NCBI RefSeq assembly: GCF_025639805.1
Contig: NZ_CP106735.1
Coordinates: 2,699,501-2,763,500, forward strand
DNA length: 64,000 bases
Reading direction: 5' to 3'
Source: Reichenbachiella carrageenanivorans
Lineage (GTDB): Bacteria > Bacteroidota > Bacteroidia > Cytophagales > Cyclobacteriaceae
The position numbers were made by a program, and so were the translations under genes. The notes below the pieces were generated by a model, which saw only the letters and a list, made by a program, of their open reading frames with translations, did no database searches and was not told the DNA's origin. How positions within the stretch are numbered: position 1 is the first letter of the stretch; the number at the start of each line of letters is the position of its first letter. This document shows positions 57,756-64,000 of the stretch, piece after piece.

Positions 57756-58870
57756 TAGTCAAATACGATTACGCCTTTTGCATTTCTGCCTGCGAGCATG
57801 TCGTCGAAGGCCTCTTGCAGCTTGTTGAGCGGGTAGGTGCGGGTGATCATTTCGTCCAGCATCAGGTCGCCCTTGTCATACAAGTTTACCAATTTAGGAA
57901 AATCTACCTGAGGTCTACATTTTCCGTAAAGGGGATTGATGTAAATTTTGTCCCATTCGAAGAGCCGCATATCGATAGTTATTTCTTCTTCGATACCGCT
58001 TACCTGTATGGCCGTGCCGGCATTACGGATCATGGCTAGTGGTGCCGCGCCTAGTGCTGGGATGGCCGTACACTCAAAAGCATAATCCGCGCCTCGGCCT
58101 TCGGTCATGGCTTTTACTTGTTCGGCGGCTTGCATTAAGCCTCGGTCTGCTTGGTCAGCCAATATGGTATGGGTTGCCCCAAATTTTTTGGCCATTTCCA
58201 ATCGCTCTGGGTTGATATCGATGGCGATGATTTGGGCTGCTCCTGAGATGCGAGCCCCTTGGATCACGTTGAGTCCTACGCCGCCTGTGCCGAGGATCAC
58301 GGCTGAACTGCCAGCCGCTAGTTTGGCAGAGTTGATCACCGAGCCGTAGCCTGTCATCACACCACAGCTAATGATGCTCGCCGAGGGCATGGGCATGTCG
58401 CTAGATAGCTTCACGCAAGCAGATGCTTTTACCAAAGTGTACTCGGAGAGCGTTCCGATATTGAATGAGCGCTCAATCGGTTGGCCATTCCACTGGGTGC
58501 CTGCCAGATGTGCGTGCCCTGGCGTATAGCCATTGCCACCAGCCGTGACCGGAGAATTATTTTCGCAAATGTGCTGGTTGCCTTCCTGACACTGGAAGCA
58601 AGTCATGCAAGGCGTGGCCCAATTGAGAATGACCTTGTCTCCGACTTGGAAATCGGCTACTTCACTTCCCAATTTCTCGATGATTCCTGCACCTTCGTGC
58701 CCCATCACGATGGGTTTGCCCCAAGTGAGCGAATCGTGGTCGGTGTGACAAAGGCCTGCTGCTTTCACTTTTATTAGTATTTCATCGGCTTGGGGGGCGG
58801 CGACTGCCACCGTGTCGATGATGAAACTCCCGTCTCCCTTGGCTATTGCTGCTTTGGATTGAATGGCCAT
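57755..58870 (-). CDS. class III-type zinc alcohol dehydrogenase (formaldehyde-linked)
   Basis: Medium-chain dehydrogenase of 371 residues. Catalytic zinc Cys in GLCHTDH (near 37) and GHEGAG (near 60), structural zinc cysteines in CMTCFQCQEGNQHIC (near 88-102), and the NAD motif LGTGGVGLNVIQGA near 185. This is the plan of S-(hydroxymethyl)thiol and benzyl-alcohol dehydrogenases. The P450 cluster downstream would release formaldehyde when it demethylates 6-O-methyl-D-galactose, and alcohol dehydrogenases beside such clusters in marine flavobacteria have been linked to formaldehyde detoxification. That the thiol here is bacillithiol is inference. It is divergent from the AraC gene. Confidence 0.82.
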   Translation of the reverse strand: MAIQSKAAIAKGDGSFIIDTVAVAAPQADEILIKVKAAGLCHTDHDSLTWGKPIVMGHEGAGIIEKLGSEVADFQVGDKVILNWATPCMTCFQCQEGNQHICENNSPVTAGGNGYTPGHAHLAGTQWNGQPIERSFNIGTLSEYTLVKASACVKLSSDMPMPSASIISCGVMTGYGSVINSAKLAAGSSAVILGTGGVGLNVIQGARISGAAQIIAIDINPERLEMAKKFGATHTILADQADRGLMQAAEQVKAMTEGRGADYAFECTAIPALGAAPLAMIRNAGTAIQVSGIEEEITIDMRLFEWDKIYINPLYGKCRPQVDFPKLVNLYDKGDLMLDEMITRTYPLNKLQEAFDDMLAGRNAKGVIVFD

Positions 58871-58901
58871 ATCTCTTATTCCTAAATTGACATAAATAGT
58901 A

Positions 58902-58983
58902 CAGATTACAAATCTGAAGAGAATCAGTCAAGCGGGAGTTGCTTATTTTGATTGAAAAATATGCTATTTTGTAATCAATTGAT
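58902..58983. promoter_or_regulatory. inverted repeats in the dehydrogenase/AraC divergent region
   Basis: CAGATT-ACA-AATCTG (58902-58916) is a perfect inverted repeat, and ATCAATTGAT (58974-58983) is a perfect 10-base palindrome, in the 149-base divergent region. They are candidate operators. No clear -33/-7 pair was found. Confidence 0.35.
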
Positions 58984-59019
58984 CTATATGTATTGATGAA
59001 ATAAGAAAATAGAATATAA

Positions 59020-59862
59020 ATGAAAGCTGTATTAGAACAAGTTGCCATTACCGAACAGCAAAGTATTCGCGCCTTTAGGTATTCGAAAAAGGGCTTTGAT
59101 GCGCCCTGGCATTTTCATCCAGAGTACGAGTTGACTTGGGTGGTGAAGAGTACGGGTATCCGATATGTGGGCAACAATATCTCGGATTTCAGCGAAGGAG
59201 ATCTGGTGATGCTCGGTAGTAATCTACCACACTGTTGGAAAAACGGTGAAGAGCATACAGGAGAGAGTGAGTCTGTGGTGATCCAATGGCGAAGGGACTT
59301 GATCGGTGATTTGCCAGTCTTCAAACACATCCACGAACTGATGGACCGTTGTCAGCGGGGATTGTGCATCCATCTAGCAGATCGTGAGGATATCGTGTCT
59401 CGTATACAAAAGGTGCTGGTCGTCGATGGCCTCCATCAGTATTTGCAGTTTGTGGAGTTGTTAGACTATATGGCCAGCCATGCCCGCTACGACTATATCG
59501 CTGGTGCATCCTACTCCTACGACGGCACCAGCGCCACCACCAGCAGATTGGAAACGGTGCAGTCCTATGTCAAAGATCACTACAAGGACAAAATCAAGCT
59601 ATCCGAAGTAGCCGAAAAGCTCAGCATGAGTGAGCAGGCATTCTCGCGTTTTTTCAGCAAGACGATGAGCAAGCCCTTCTTCGTCTTCCTCAACGAATAC
59701 CGGGTAAATATCTCCAGCCGGCTTATCCTAGAGACCGACCTCCAAATGGCCGAAATCGCCTACCAGTGCGGCTATGAAAGCCTGCCTTTCTTCTACAAGC
59801 AGTTCAAAAAATTCAAGGGCTACACGCCACTGGAGTTTAGGAAAATGTATTGGAGGATTTGA
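59020..59862 (+). CDS. AraC-family transcriptional regulator
   Basis: Sugar-type regulator of 280 residues. The N-terminal half is a cupin (APWHFHPEYELTWVVKS near 27, EGDLVMLGSNLPHCW near 63), and the C-terminal half has two helix-turn-helix motifs (IKLSEVAEKLSMSEQAFSRFF near 188, ADIAYQCGYESLPFFYKQFKKFKGYTPLEFRK-type segment near 245, here MAEIAYQCGY). It is divergent from the dehydrogenase/esterase pair and upstream of the P450 genes, so it most likely controls one or both, perhaps with a methylated galactose or formaldehyde as signal; the signal is a guess. Confidence 0.92.
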   Translation: MKAVLEQVAITEQQSIRAFRYSKKGFDAPWHFHPEYELTWVVKSTGIRYVGNNISDFSEGDLVMLGSNLPHCWKNGEEHTGESESVVIQWRRDLIGDLPVFKHIHELMDRCQRGLCIHLADREDIVSRIQKVLVVDGLHQYLQFVELLDYMASHARYDYIAGASYSYDGTSATTSRLETVQSYVKDHYKDKIKLSEVAEKLSMSEQAFSRFFSKTMSKPFFVFLNEYRVNISSRLILETDLQMAEIAYQCGYESLPFFYKQFKKFKGYTPLEFRKMYWRI

Positions 59863-59888
59863 CTATTAATCAATACTAAAAAGACCAT

Positions 59889-60632
59889 ATGATCTACGAA
59901 TTTTCTGTAAATACTAAGACTTGGTACCTAATGGCCAAGTCCATTTTTCTTCTAAAAGATCTCAGAGAAAGCAAATCAACGCTAGGAGACATTTGTACAA
60001 TAAATGCATCTATAACCCTAAATTTAGCTGCAACTATAGAAGGAGTACTGGCATCAACCTATACTCAGACACTAAAAAAGGACCCTCGATATAAAAATAC
60101 TGCTCGGATAAACGATTTTGACTTAAGAAGAACTTTCGATCAAAAAATCAAGAAGATTGAGTCAGAAGGTTTTGAATCAAAATTGCAGCTTTTTAAAGAT
60201 ACCCTTCATATTAATATCAAGACTTTCAACACCTACAAAGCAATTAACGCGCTTTTTCAATACAGAAATGTACTCGCTCACGGAGGTAAGTTTGAGTACA
60301 AACGTAATAAGGTTGATGACTGGATTGTCGATGAAGGTAATTGCGAAACAAAACAAGAATTAGAACACTCTGATTACTGGGTAAAAAAGCCACTAATTAG
60401 CTATCTGAAAGAAAATAATTTGTTGTATCCGCCAAAAAATAATAAGGGATGGAAAATCCTTTTAGATGATTCTCTCTTTACAAATGACATTGCGGATCAT
60501 TTTGTTGCCAGATCTAAAACCTTTCTATCAGATCTATTGCTAACTAATTCCCTCGATGTAGATATCCTTGATAAACATTTTATCAAATATCTTGGACTAC
60601 AACAACCACTATTAAAAGACCTATATAAATAA
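59889..60632 (+). CDS. HEPN-like protein, unknown function
   Basis: A 247-residue cytoplasmic protein without signal or membrane helices and with no close family I recognise. A motif FQYRNVLAHGG near residue 130 fits the Rx4-6H pattern of HEPN-type ribonucleases and related defence or toxin proteins, and helices around it fit that all-helical fold. Its codons look A/T-richer than its neighbours, hinting at recent arrival. It lies between the AraC and P450 genes on the same strand, 26 bases after the AraC stop, although nothing links its likely function to sugar metabolism. HEPN assignment is from the motif only. Confidence 0.5.
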   Translation: MIYEFSVNTKTWYLMAKSIFLLKDLRESKSTLGDICTINASITLNLAATIEGVLASTYTQTLKKDPRYKNTARINDFDLRRTFDQKIKKIESEGFESKLQLFKDTLHINIKTFNTYKAINALFQYRNVLAHGGKFEYKRNKVDDWIVDEGNCETKQELEHSDYWVKKPLISYLKENNLLYPPKNNKGWKILLDDSLFTNDIADHFVARSKTFLSDLLLTNSLDVDILDKHFIKYLGLQQPLLKDLYK

Positions 60633-60634
60633 CT

Positions 60635-60768
60635 TATTGTATCAATAAAACACACAATAAATCATGCATACTAACATAATAACATACAAATCCATCAAAA
60701 TAAAGGAAGATTAATCAGGTGCCACGCGCGTAATTTGCTAGTAAGATAGAAGGTGTCTAGAAGGCACC
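60635..60768 (+). promoter_or_regulatory. spacer with inverted repeats before the P450 gene
   Basis: The 167-base gap holds TTATTG-TAT-CAATAA (60635-60649), a possible weak terminator of the HEPN-like gene, and GGTGCC (60718-60723) with GGCACC (60763-60768), a six-pair stem with a 39-base loop. The second could shape the P450 leader or be an operator. Confidence 0.3.
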
Positions 60769-60799
60769 GATCTACACAATACAGTAAACAAGAGCTGAT

Positions 60800-61957
60800 A
60801 TGAAAAAAAGCGCACTGCCCGACCCATTCGCACAAGCCCGAGAAGCCAAAGGCTATGGCACAGTAGAGGATCAAAACGATCCCGTCACTATGCTACTCCG
60901 TCTCAAAGACGTCCGCAAGACAGCCAAGGACACGAAGACATTTCAGTCTGGTGCTGTTCCAGGACGGATCGTGGTGCCATCGGAGGTAAGTATCCGAGAT
61001 ACTCGTCAGATTCCCTTCGAGGTAGATCCACCGATGCACGGTGAGTATCGGGCTTTGTTGGAGGACTGGTTCAAGCGACCCGAGCAGCCAACATATCGCG
61101 AGAGTTTGGAAGAGATCATCACTGAATTGGTAGATGAAGCGCTGCAAATGGATAGCCTCGAAGTTATGGAGCAATTTGCCCTGAAGTTACAGTCACGTGC
61201 ACTCACACTGCTACTCAATATCCCCTACGAAGAATCCGAAATCTGGATCGATTGGGGTATGCATGTGTTTAGAAGTGAAGAATCTGCATTGGACGGCAGC
61301 AAAGCAGCCATTCTCTATGATTACATAGATGAGCAAATAGACAAAGCCATAGCAAGCCTGGGCGATGATTTGTATTCGACATTACTGCGTTCAGAAATAG
61401 AAGGTCGCAAGATGACCAAAGAGGAAGTGAAAGGGGTAATGATCCTCACCTTTGCAGGAGGCCGTGATACGGTTATCAATGCCGTAACCAATTCGATAGC
61501 GTATTTTGCAGAACATCCAGAGTCATTGGCTCGTCTCGATGCCGAACCAGAAATGACCACTCATGCGGTAGAAGAATTGGTGCGATACTTTTCGCCTTTG
61601 ACACACATGGGACGGGTGGTCACTGAGGACACTCAGGTTTGCGAACACGCCGTAAAAGCAGATAGCCGCGTCTCACTTTGTTGGGCTAGCGCCAACCGAG
61701 ATGCAAGTACCTTCGAAAATCCAAACGAAGTCATATTGGATAGAAAAATGAACCCACATGTGGCCTTTGGGTTTGGGATTCATAAGTGCTTGGGAGCTAC
61801 GCACGCTCGACAGGTGCTAAGAACTTTGCTAGCAGTACTTGCCGCCAAAGTGAAGAAGATTGAAATATTAGACTACAAAGAAAATATCGAAGACTGGGAA
61901 GAATTTCAGCGCAAGGTCGGATATGATAGCATCCGAGTAAGGTTTGAAGGGAAATAA
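60800..61957 (+). CDS. cytochrome P450, probable 6-O-methyl-D-galactose demethylase
   Basis: Soluble bacterial P450 of 385 residues. The I-helix oxygen-binding motif is FAGGRDT (near 215-221), the ExxR-region motif is VEELVRY near 255, and the haem Cys330 is in FGFGIHKCLGATHAR. With the ferredoxin and reductase genes directly after it, this makes a complete three-component (class I) monooxygenase. In marine flavobacteria P450s of this set oxidatively demethylate 6-O-methyl-D-galactose from porphyran, releasing formaldehyde and galactose. The gene content here matches that arrangement. Substrate assignment rests on context, not on active-site residues. Confidence 0.88.
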   Translation: MKKSALPDPFAQAREAKGYGTVEDQNDPVTMLLRLKDVRKTAKDTKTFQSGAVPGRIVVPSEVSIRDTRQIPFEVDPPMHGEYRALLEDWFKRPEQPTYRESLEEIITELVDEALQMDSLEVMEQFALKLQSRALTLLLNIPYEESEIWIDWGMHVFRSEESALDGSKAAILYDYIDEQIDKAIASLGDDLYSTLLRSEIEGRKMTKEEVKGVMILTFAGGRDTVINAVTNSIAYFAEHPESLARLDAEPEMTTHAVEELVRYFSPLTHMGRVVTEDTQVCEHAVKADSRVSLCWASANRDASTFENPNEVILDRKMNPHVAFGFGIHKCLGATHARQVLRTLLAVLAAKVKKIEILDYKENIEDWEEFQRKVGYDSIRVRFEGK

Positions 61958-61967
61958 ACGATTAACA

Positions 61968-61986
61968 TTAAACCTGACAGGTTTAA
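61968..61986. repeat. AAACCT-type palindrome
   Basis: TTAAACCTG-A-CAGGTTTAA, a nearly perfect 19-base palindrome (9-base arms, one-base centre), 18 bases before the ferredoxin gene. Two related AAACCT/AGGTTT palindromes lie before the reductase gene. It may be an intergenic repeat or an mRNA hairpin. Confidence 0.55.
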
Positions 61987-62004
61987 ATTGAAACAGGAAT
62001 AACA

Positions 62005-62313
62005 ATGGCAAAAATTACATTCATCACCAGCGACAATGAAGAGATAGTCGCAGAAGCCACATCAGGCACAGTCATGGAATTGGCAAAGGAAAACAACGTA
62101 AATGGTATAGACGGAGACTGTGGTGGCGTTTGCTCCTGTGCTACTTGCCATGTGCATGTGGCAGAGGAAGACTTTGAAAAAGTAGGAGCGCCTGGCGAAA
62201 TAGAAGCCGACATGCTGGAGCTAGAAGATAACTATAATGAACGTAGCCGCCTTTGTTGCCAAATCGATATGAGCGACGCTATCGATGGTGTGACACTATA
62301 TGTAGCTAATTAA
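62005..62313 (+). CDS. 2Fe-2S ferredoxin of putidaredoxin type
   Basis: Electron carrier of 102 residues that passes electrons from the reductase to the P450. The cluster-binding cysteines are in DCGGVCSCATCHVHV (the C-x5-C-x2-C pattern, near 39-48) with the fourth in SRLCCQID (near 85). An extra Cys (CGGVC) sits where putidaredoxin has Ala; it is not needed for the cluster. Length and fold match adrenodoxin/putidaredoxin proteins. It lies 47 bases after the P450. Confidence 0.95.
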   Translation: MAKITFITSDNEEIVAEATSGTVMELAKENNVNGIDGDCGGVCSCATCHVHVAEEDFEKVGAPGEIEADMLELEDNYNERSRLCCQIDMSDAIDGVTLYVAN

Positions 62314-62361
62314 ACCTAAGGTTTCTAGAAACCTCCAAGGTCTTTATGTTCTTGGAGGTTT
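62312..62361. repeat. tandem AAACCT palindromes between ferredoxin and reductase genes
   Basis: AAACCT-A-AGGTTT (62312-62324) is followed by AAACCTCCAAG (62329-62339) and CTTGGAGGTTT (62351-62361), an 11-pair stem with an 11-base loop. The first begins inside the ferredoxin stop codon region. Both share the AAACCT/AGGTTT ends with the palindrome at 61968. They may terminate or modulate the downstream transcript. Confidence 0.55.
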
Positions 62362-62379
62362 AAAAATGATGATATAATT

Positions 62380-63624
62380 ATGTCCAATATCAATAAAAAG
62401 TGCCTGATCATTGGTGCCAGTCATGCCGGGGTAAACTGTGCATTTGCTTTGCGTAAAGAAGGGTGGGAAGGAGAGATTCATCTGTACGACAAAGATCCCG
62501 TATTGCCCTATCACCGTCCGCCGTTGTCCAAGGCCTATTTGACTAGCGATGACAAGATTGAAAGACATTCACTCAAATCGATCGAAAGCTACGAAAAGGA
62601 GAATATCCAACTCCACTTAGGTATAGGAGTAGAAACCATAGATTGGAAACAGAAAACTATTGAGCTGAACAATGGCGAATCAATGGCTTATGACAAATTG
62701 GTGATGGCCACTGGAGCCAGACCTCTTATCCCGCCAATTGCTGGCTTAGATACTGCAAAGCATGTGTACCCATTGCGGACAGCCGCTGATGTGGAGCATA
62801 TCCGAAAAGCTCTTGGTGCTGGCGTTGGAAAACGAGCTGTCATTATCGGTGGGGGATATATAGGTTTGGAGATCGCAGCATCCTTGAAAAAAATTGGAGC
62901 TAAAGTGACAGTGCTGGAGCGAGAAGAAAGAGTGCTGGCACGAGTCACGGCTTCAGAGATGTCGGTGTTTTTTCAACAGTTACATGCCGAAGAAGGAGTA
63001 GATGTGCTTACACAAAAAAACGTGGTGTCGATTATTTCAGAAGGCGAATGCAATGTGGTGCAATGTACAGATGGAAGTCAGTTTACAGCAGACCTCATTG
63101 TAATTGGCGTAGGAATTAAGGTGAATTTGGAATTGGCGAAAGCCGCTGGGTTAGAGGTTGAAAACGGAATCAAAGTCAATGCTCAAGCGCAAACCAGCGA
63201 TCCAGATATATATGCTATAGGTGATTGTAGTTATCATCACAATCCGATCTATGACCGATGGATACGCTTAGAGTCTGTACAGCATGCCGTGGATCAATCC
63301 AAAGTAGCTGCAGCCTCTATTATGAATAAAACAGTGATTTATAACAGTATACCCTGGTTTTGGAGCGATCAGTACGATGTGAAATTGCAGATGGTGGGAT
63401 TGTCAGAGGGCTATGACGACCTGCTCATTAGAAGAGAAGAAGGAAAACGGAAGTTTTCAGTTTGGTATTTCAAAGGCGATCGGTTATTGGCCGTAGATGC
63501 GGTCAACAATGCCAAGGCTTATGTGATAGGCACTAAGTTTATCAAAGAAGGAATATTGCTAGATAAAGCCAAACTGGTAGACTCAACCGTTCCACTGAAA
63601 CCCACCGAGTTGATGTCGGCTTAG
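62380..63624 (+). CDS. FAD-dependent ferredoxin (putidaredoxin-type) reductase
   Basis: NAD(P)H:ferredoxin oxidoreductase of 414 residues, the first component of the P450 electron chain. The N-terminal FAD motif is CLIIGASHAGVNCAFALRK (near 10), PYHRPPLSKAYL is near 47, the NAD-binding motif is VIIGGGYIGLEIAASLKK near 153, and the second FAD motif is IYAIGDCSYH near 275. Family and length match putidaredoxin reductases. It is 66 bases after the ferredoxin gene with an AAACCT palindrome pair between, and ends 45 bases before the convergent regulator gene. Confidence 0.92.
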   Translation: MSNINKKCLIIGASHAGVNCAFALRKEGWEGEIHLYDKDPVLPYHRPPLSKAYLTSDDKIERHSLKSIESYEKENIQLHLGIGVETIDWKQKTIELNNGESMAYDKLVMATGARPLIPPIAGLDTAKHVYPLRTAADVEHIRKALGAGVGKRAVIIGGGYIGLEIAASLKKIGAKVTVLEREERVLARVTASEMSVFFQQLHAEEGVDVLTQKNVVSIISEGECNVVQCTDGSQFTADLIVIGVGIKVNLELAKAAGLEVENGIKVNAQAQTSDPDIYAIGDCSYHHNPIYDRWIRLESVQHAVDQSKVAAASIMNKTVIYNSIPWFWSDQYDVKLQMVGLSEGYDDLLIRREEGKRKFSVWYFKGDRLLAVDAVNNAKAYVIGTKFIKEGILLDKAKLVDSTVPLKPTELMSA

Positions 63625-63669
63625 TGACGTTCTCACCGTTTTGGTTTGTGTCCTCACGAACCATTTAGC

Positions 63670-64000
63670 CTAAATCTCATTCATAAAATCAACCAAATTA
63701 TCTTCTTTTTTCAGCCCAAGCTTTTTTCTCAATCTGTATCTGGAAGTCTGCGCGCTCTCGGCCGAGATGCCGAGCAGCGTGGCCATTTCTTTGCCAGTGA
63801 AATCTAGCTTGAGCAAAGCACATATTTTCAGATCGTATGGTGTAAGGTCAGGGAATTGGTTTTTTACCTTTTTGTAAAAGTCATTGTTGACGGCAGAGAA
63901 TCGCTTTTCAAATTCTAGCCAACTTTGATCCTTATTGAGACCAATCTCCTTCATCAATTTTCCTGCTACCTTAGAATCAGTTTCTTTTTGAATTTGCTTC
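63670..64000 (-). CDS. LuxR-type HTH regulator, C-terminal part (cut by window end)
   Basis: The frame stays open from 63670 to the window edge, so only about 110 C-terminal residues are seen. They end in a helix-turn-helix (EMATLLGISAESAQTSRYRLRKKLGL) closely like that of the TPR-LuxR gene at 11275, preceded by SWLEFEKRFSAVNNDFYKKV, also similar. It is therefore probably the end of a second TPR/membrane regulator of this Bacteroidota type, next to the P450 module and convergent with it. The internal ATG at 63954 should not be taken as the gene start. Confidence 0.8.
   Translation of the reverse strand, partial: KQIQKETDSKVAGKLMKEIGLNKDQSWLEFEKRFSAVNNDFYKKVKNQFPDLTPYDLKICALLKLDFTGKEMATLLGISAESAQTSRYRLRKKLGLKKEDNLVDFMNEI

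Noticed and set aside
63670..63957. A complete 95-residue HTH protein
   Set aside because: The frame has no stop up to the window edge, and the residues before the internal start also align with the TPR-LuxR gene, so it is a truncated larger gene.
1..64000. CRISPR arrays, insertion sequences, integrases or phage genes
   Set aside because: Looked for regular direct repeats with spacers, transposase motifs and terminal inverted repeats; none was seen. The heptamer arrays lack spacers and are not CRISPR.

Overview
The window is chromosomal DNA from a marine, agar-degrading member of the Bacteroidota, most likely of the Cytophagales type. The evidence is a SusC/SusD pair, secreted enzymes with type IX secretion C-terminal sorting domains, many lipoproteins with short Bacteroidota-style lipoboxes, a TTTG / TAnnTTTG promoter before rpsO, few Shine-Dalgarno sequences, and a bacillithiol gene (bshB1). 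No insertion sequence, integrase, phage gene or CRISPR array was seen. No stretch longer than about 300 bases lacks a gene.

Region 1 (1-11.2 kb) is housekeeping: dinB (minus), a small single-helix membrane protein, an LptF/LptG permease, rpsO and pnp with good terminators, trxB, an M23/LysM cell-wall peptidase, bshB1, a convergent site-2 protease, a YihX-like HAD phosphatase, a tRNA with a CAT anticodon, and a small membrane/coiled-coil protein.

Region 2 (11.3-45.8 kb) is a large polysaccharide utilisation locus (PUL) for agar/porphyran-type red algal galactans. A TPR-LuxR regulator is divergent from susC, susD and a surface glycan-binding lipoprotein. Then come GH86, GH2 and GH117, and the 3,6-anhydro-L-galactose (AHG) catabolic genes: an MDR dehydrogenase, a KduD-like SDR, an aldehyde dehydrogenase and an enolase-superfamily cycloisomerase. 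GH3, galM, a sugar transporter and a second GH117 follow. A further block has an FG-GAP/ASPIC lipoprotein, GH16, a sulfatase, a second GH86, GH50 and a cytochrome c lipoprotein.

Region 3 (45.9-56.9 kb) has a GH16 beta-agarase (minus), a LacI regulator with a palindromic operator, a sodium:solute symporter, an FAD oxidoreductase, a second GH2, a GH16 interrupted by a discoidin-like segment, and a third GH117-like protein.

Region 4 (56.9-63.6 kb) looks like a 6-O-methyl-D-galactose demethylation module: cytochrome P450, 2Fe-2S ferredoxin and ferredoxin reductase, with a zinc alcohol dehydrogenase and an esterase suited to removing formaldehyde, and an AraC regulator. A HEPN-like protein sits inside this module. 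The window ends in a second TPR/LuxR-type regulator, cut by the window edge.

Together: outer-membrane and secreted enzymes (GH86, GH16, GH50, sulfatase) cut the polymer, SusCD imports the oligosaccharides, GH2/GH117/GH3 release galactose and AHG, the P450 system removes methyl groups, and the AHG genes feed 2-keto-3-deoxy sugar acids to central metabolism. The KDG kinase and KDPG aldolase needed to finish this route are not in the window. The most unusual observations are a GH117 with Gln in place of a catalytic Glu, a GH16 with a nested and apparently permuted discoidin domain, a cytochrome c/glycan-binding-like lipoprotein, a HEPN-like gene in the P450 module, and families of heptameric and palindromic intergenic repeats.
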